Assembly: GCF_004353525.1 (NCBI RefSeq)
Contig: NZ_CP085524.1
Location: 816,001-880,000, forward strand
From: Zhaonella formicivorans
Lineage (GTDB): Bacteria; Bacillota; DUOV01; Zhaonellaceae
Direction of reading: 5' to 3'
DNA: 64,000 bases
The translations under genes were made by a program, and so were the position numbers. The notes below the pieces were generated by a model. That model was not told where the DNA came from, searched no databases, and saw only the letters and a list, made by a program, of their open reading frames with translations. Below are positions 62,987-64,000 of the stretch, one piece after another (the first letter of the stretch is position 1; each line of letters begins with the position of its first letter).

Positions 62987-63022
62987 TTTCTAAAAAACGT
63001 TTAGAAAACGTTTCTAAAAAAT
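62987..63022. promoter_or_regulatory. Repeated AAACGTTT palindromes, possible operator
   Basis: Two AACGTTT words, each flanked by TTTCTA/TAGAAA-type sequence, lie side by side (62996-63003 and 63006-63013). They sit between the tRNA-Arg promoter and the promoter for the 39-residue gene (TTGCAT 63057-63062, TATGCT 63080-63085, spacing 17). A regulator site is possible; no regulator is indicated. Confidence 0.4.
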
Positions 63023-63134
63023 CTACGTTAAGTAATCCCTTTTCCAGTAAATCTTATTGCATATTTGGCCCAAGTTTGTTATGCTTAAGTTAAGAATAAT
63101 GTATACAAAATACCCACTCATAAGGGGGAAAACA

Positions 63135-63254
63135 ATGCGTTACTTGCTAACCTGGAGCGAAGGGGAGGAAGTAGAGTACCGGCTTGTTGACGATCTAAAC
63201 TCCATTAAACGTTCTTACGAAGAAAAATACTGGATATTAACACCGTTAGATTGA
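63135..63254 (+). CDS. Small protein of unknown function, 39 residues
   Basis: MRYLLTWSEGEEVEYRLVDD opens the product, which ends in a charged/aromatic stretch with WILTPLD. An AAGGGGG ribosome binding site is 6 bases upstream, a promoter is at 63057-63085, and a terminator follows directly, so it is a complete single-gene unit. No family recognised. The W, Y and acidic pattern does not suggest a membrane protein. Confidence 0.65.
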   Translation: MRYLLTWSEGEEVEYRLVDDLNSIKRSYEEKYWILTPLD

Positions 63255-63261
63255 AATCTTT

Positions 63262-63284
63262 CCGGCTTAAGGCCGGGTTTTTTT
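63262..63284 (+). terminator. Terminator after the 39-residue gene
   Basis: CCGGC (63262-63266) pairs with GCCGG (63272-63276), followed by GTTTTTTT. Confidence 0.8.
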
Positions 63285-63575
63285 ATCATCCAGGCAGTTA
63301 TACTCAAATAAATATCGTGGTAAATTTCCTGGACGTGGGGATTGTTAAGGGTGTGTTCCACCTTTTGTTATTAAAGAGGGTCACAGAGCATCGTCCCAGG
63401 GAACCATTGGTTACCTGGGAAAGAACAAAAATATTACCTATAAATGTCAAACGGCATCAGAAGCTTTTGTTTTTATTTTCATAAAATATGCTTGCCCAGG
63501 TGATCCAGGTAAGGTATTATCTTAGGTAAGAACGCTTGGCTAAAGGGAAAGGTTTTATTTAATGAGGTGCTCTTA
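63285..63575. other. Leader region of the DUF3786 gene
   Basis: No convincing gene is seen in these 290 bases. A hairpin CCCAGG-AACC / GGTT-CCTGGG (63395-63419, one mismatch) is followed by a second CCAGGTAA near 63506-63513 that could pair alternatively with TTACCTGG (63411-63418), so a switchable leader is conceivable. Confidence 0.4.
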
Positions 63576-64000
63576 ATGCGCGAACCATACAACTTGGGAG
63601 TAACCTTGCGCAAAGTTGCTCAAGCTCTTGCTGACAAACAACCGGAGAAAATTGCCCAAATAACTAAAACAGTCTGGATTGAGCAGGAAGCTAGTTTTAG
63701 CATGCCTTTTTTAGGCTCAGAGGTTGTTATTAATTCCTCAACTTGGGATGTAATGACAGCCAATGGGCAACAATGCGACCCCATGACCCGGATTTTAACT
63801 TTACATTATTTAAACACAGCTTTCCATGTTCCTTTGACTGGACGGTTAGTGTCTTTCAAAGAATTGCCAGGAGCTTATATCTATTATGAACCTTTTAGCA
63901 AAAGGGCTATTAAGCCACTGGTCCAGAGCTTTGGGAATGTTCCAGGCAGTTTAACTTCTGCTGCTAAAATGTTTAAGGGCATACCTGCAGCGTTTAAAGA
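63576..64000 (+). CDS. DUF3786 domain protein, N-terminal part (runs off the window)
   Basis: The frame from ATG 63576 (6 bases after GAGGTG) is open to the window end, giving about 141 residues. ILTLHYLNTAFHVPLTGRLVSF, KELPGAYIYYEPFSKRAIKPL and a following FGNVP match the DUF3786 domain. The function is unknown; in anaerobes the domain is often found near corrinoid or acetyl-CoA pathway genes. The rest lies beyond the window. Confidence 0.75.
   Translation, partial: MREPYNLGVTLRKVAQALADKQPEKIAQITKTVWIEQEASFSMPFLGSEVVINSSTWDVMTANGQQCDPMTRILTLHYLNTAFHVPLTGRLVSFKELPGAYIYYEPFSKRAIKPLVQSFGNVPGSLTSAAKMFKGIPAAFK

Noticed and set aside
63251-63484. 77-codon frame after the 39-residue gene
   Set aside because: It starts inside the previous stop region, spans that gene's terminator and has no ribosome binding site or family features.

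Overview
The window is a compact, moderately AT-rich chromosomal segment from an anaerobic, endospore-forming, acetogenic member of the Clostridia (Peptococcaceae-like). The supporting genes are spoIVA and a CwlC-like amidase (sporulation), a complete CODH/acetyl-CoA synthase cluster (Wood-Ljungdahl pathway), a siroheme-dependent (Ahb) heme cluster, menaquinone-type genes, an alanine-type T-box and many GTG/TTG starts behind strong GGAGG ribosome binding sites. The species cannot be named from the sequence alone. I ran no database searches, so family calls rest on recognised motifs and gene order.

Layout. 1-5 kb: end of a DUF512 radical-SAM/PDZ protein, der, gpsA, spoIVA. 5-9.4 kb: threonine/lysine branch (ACT regulator, hom, thrB, lysC) and tRNA-Pro. 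9.5-19 kb: glycosyltransferase, speD, a HepS-like subunit, menG, ubiX, galU, an O-antigen-ligase/TPR protein, a UPF0173 hydrolase and hepT. 19.2-29.2 kb: ten-gene heme cluster sirC-hemA-hemC-cobA/hemD-ahbC-hemB-ahbD-ahbA-ahbB-hemL, which runs from glutamyl-tRNA to heme through siroheme; only the ferrochelatase is not seen. 29.3-30.3 kb: azlCD on the minus strand. 30.4-34.3 kb: an FtsA-like ATPase with beta-grasp-like repeats, tRNA-Leu, a YkgJ-type protein, a tiny Cys-rich gene and a six-tRNA minus-strand operon.

34.3-40.2 kb is the accessory part: a complete ISLre2-type element with 9-bp target duplication, a degV remnant, an orphan ABC-type lipoprotein, cooC, and an IS110-family transposase gene broken by two small deletions and followed by a strongly folded non-coding region. 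40.3-52.2 kb: acsA-acsB-acsC-acsV-cooC-acsD-acsE and a fused metF-metV, i.e. the methyl-branch end and the carbonyl branch of acetyl-CoA synthesis. PduL at 62.2 kb could convert acetyl-CoA to acetyl phosphate.

52.5-64 kb: an uncharacterised acidic protein with a possible nuclease-like C-terminus, an alanine T-box controlling an AsnC-type regulator and an aminotransferase, a CPSF-like MBL RNase-type protein, DnaD-like and DnaI-like replication proteins, an amidase, feoAB with a small zinc-ribbon protein, pduL, tRNA-Arg, a 39-residue protein and the start of a DUF3786 gene. The items most worth a second look are the folded RNA next to the IS110 transposase (bridge-RNA candidate), the FtsA-like protein with repeated beta-grasp-like units, the HepS-like subunit separated from HepT, and the antisense Cys-rich microprotein.
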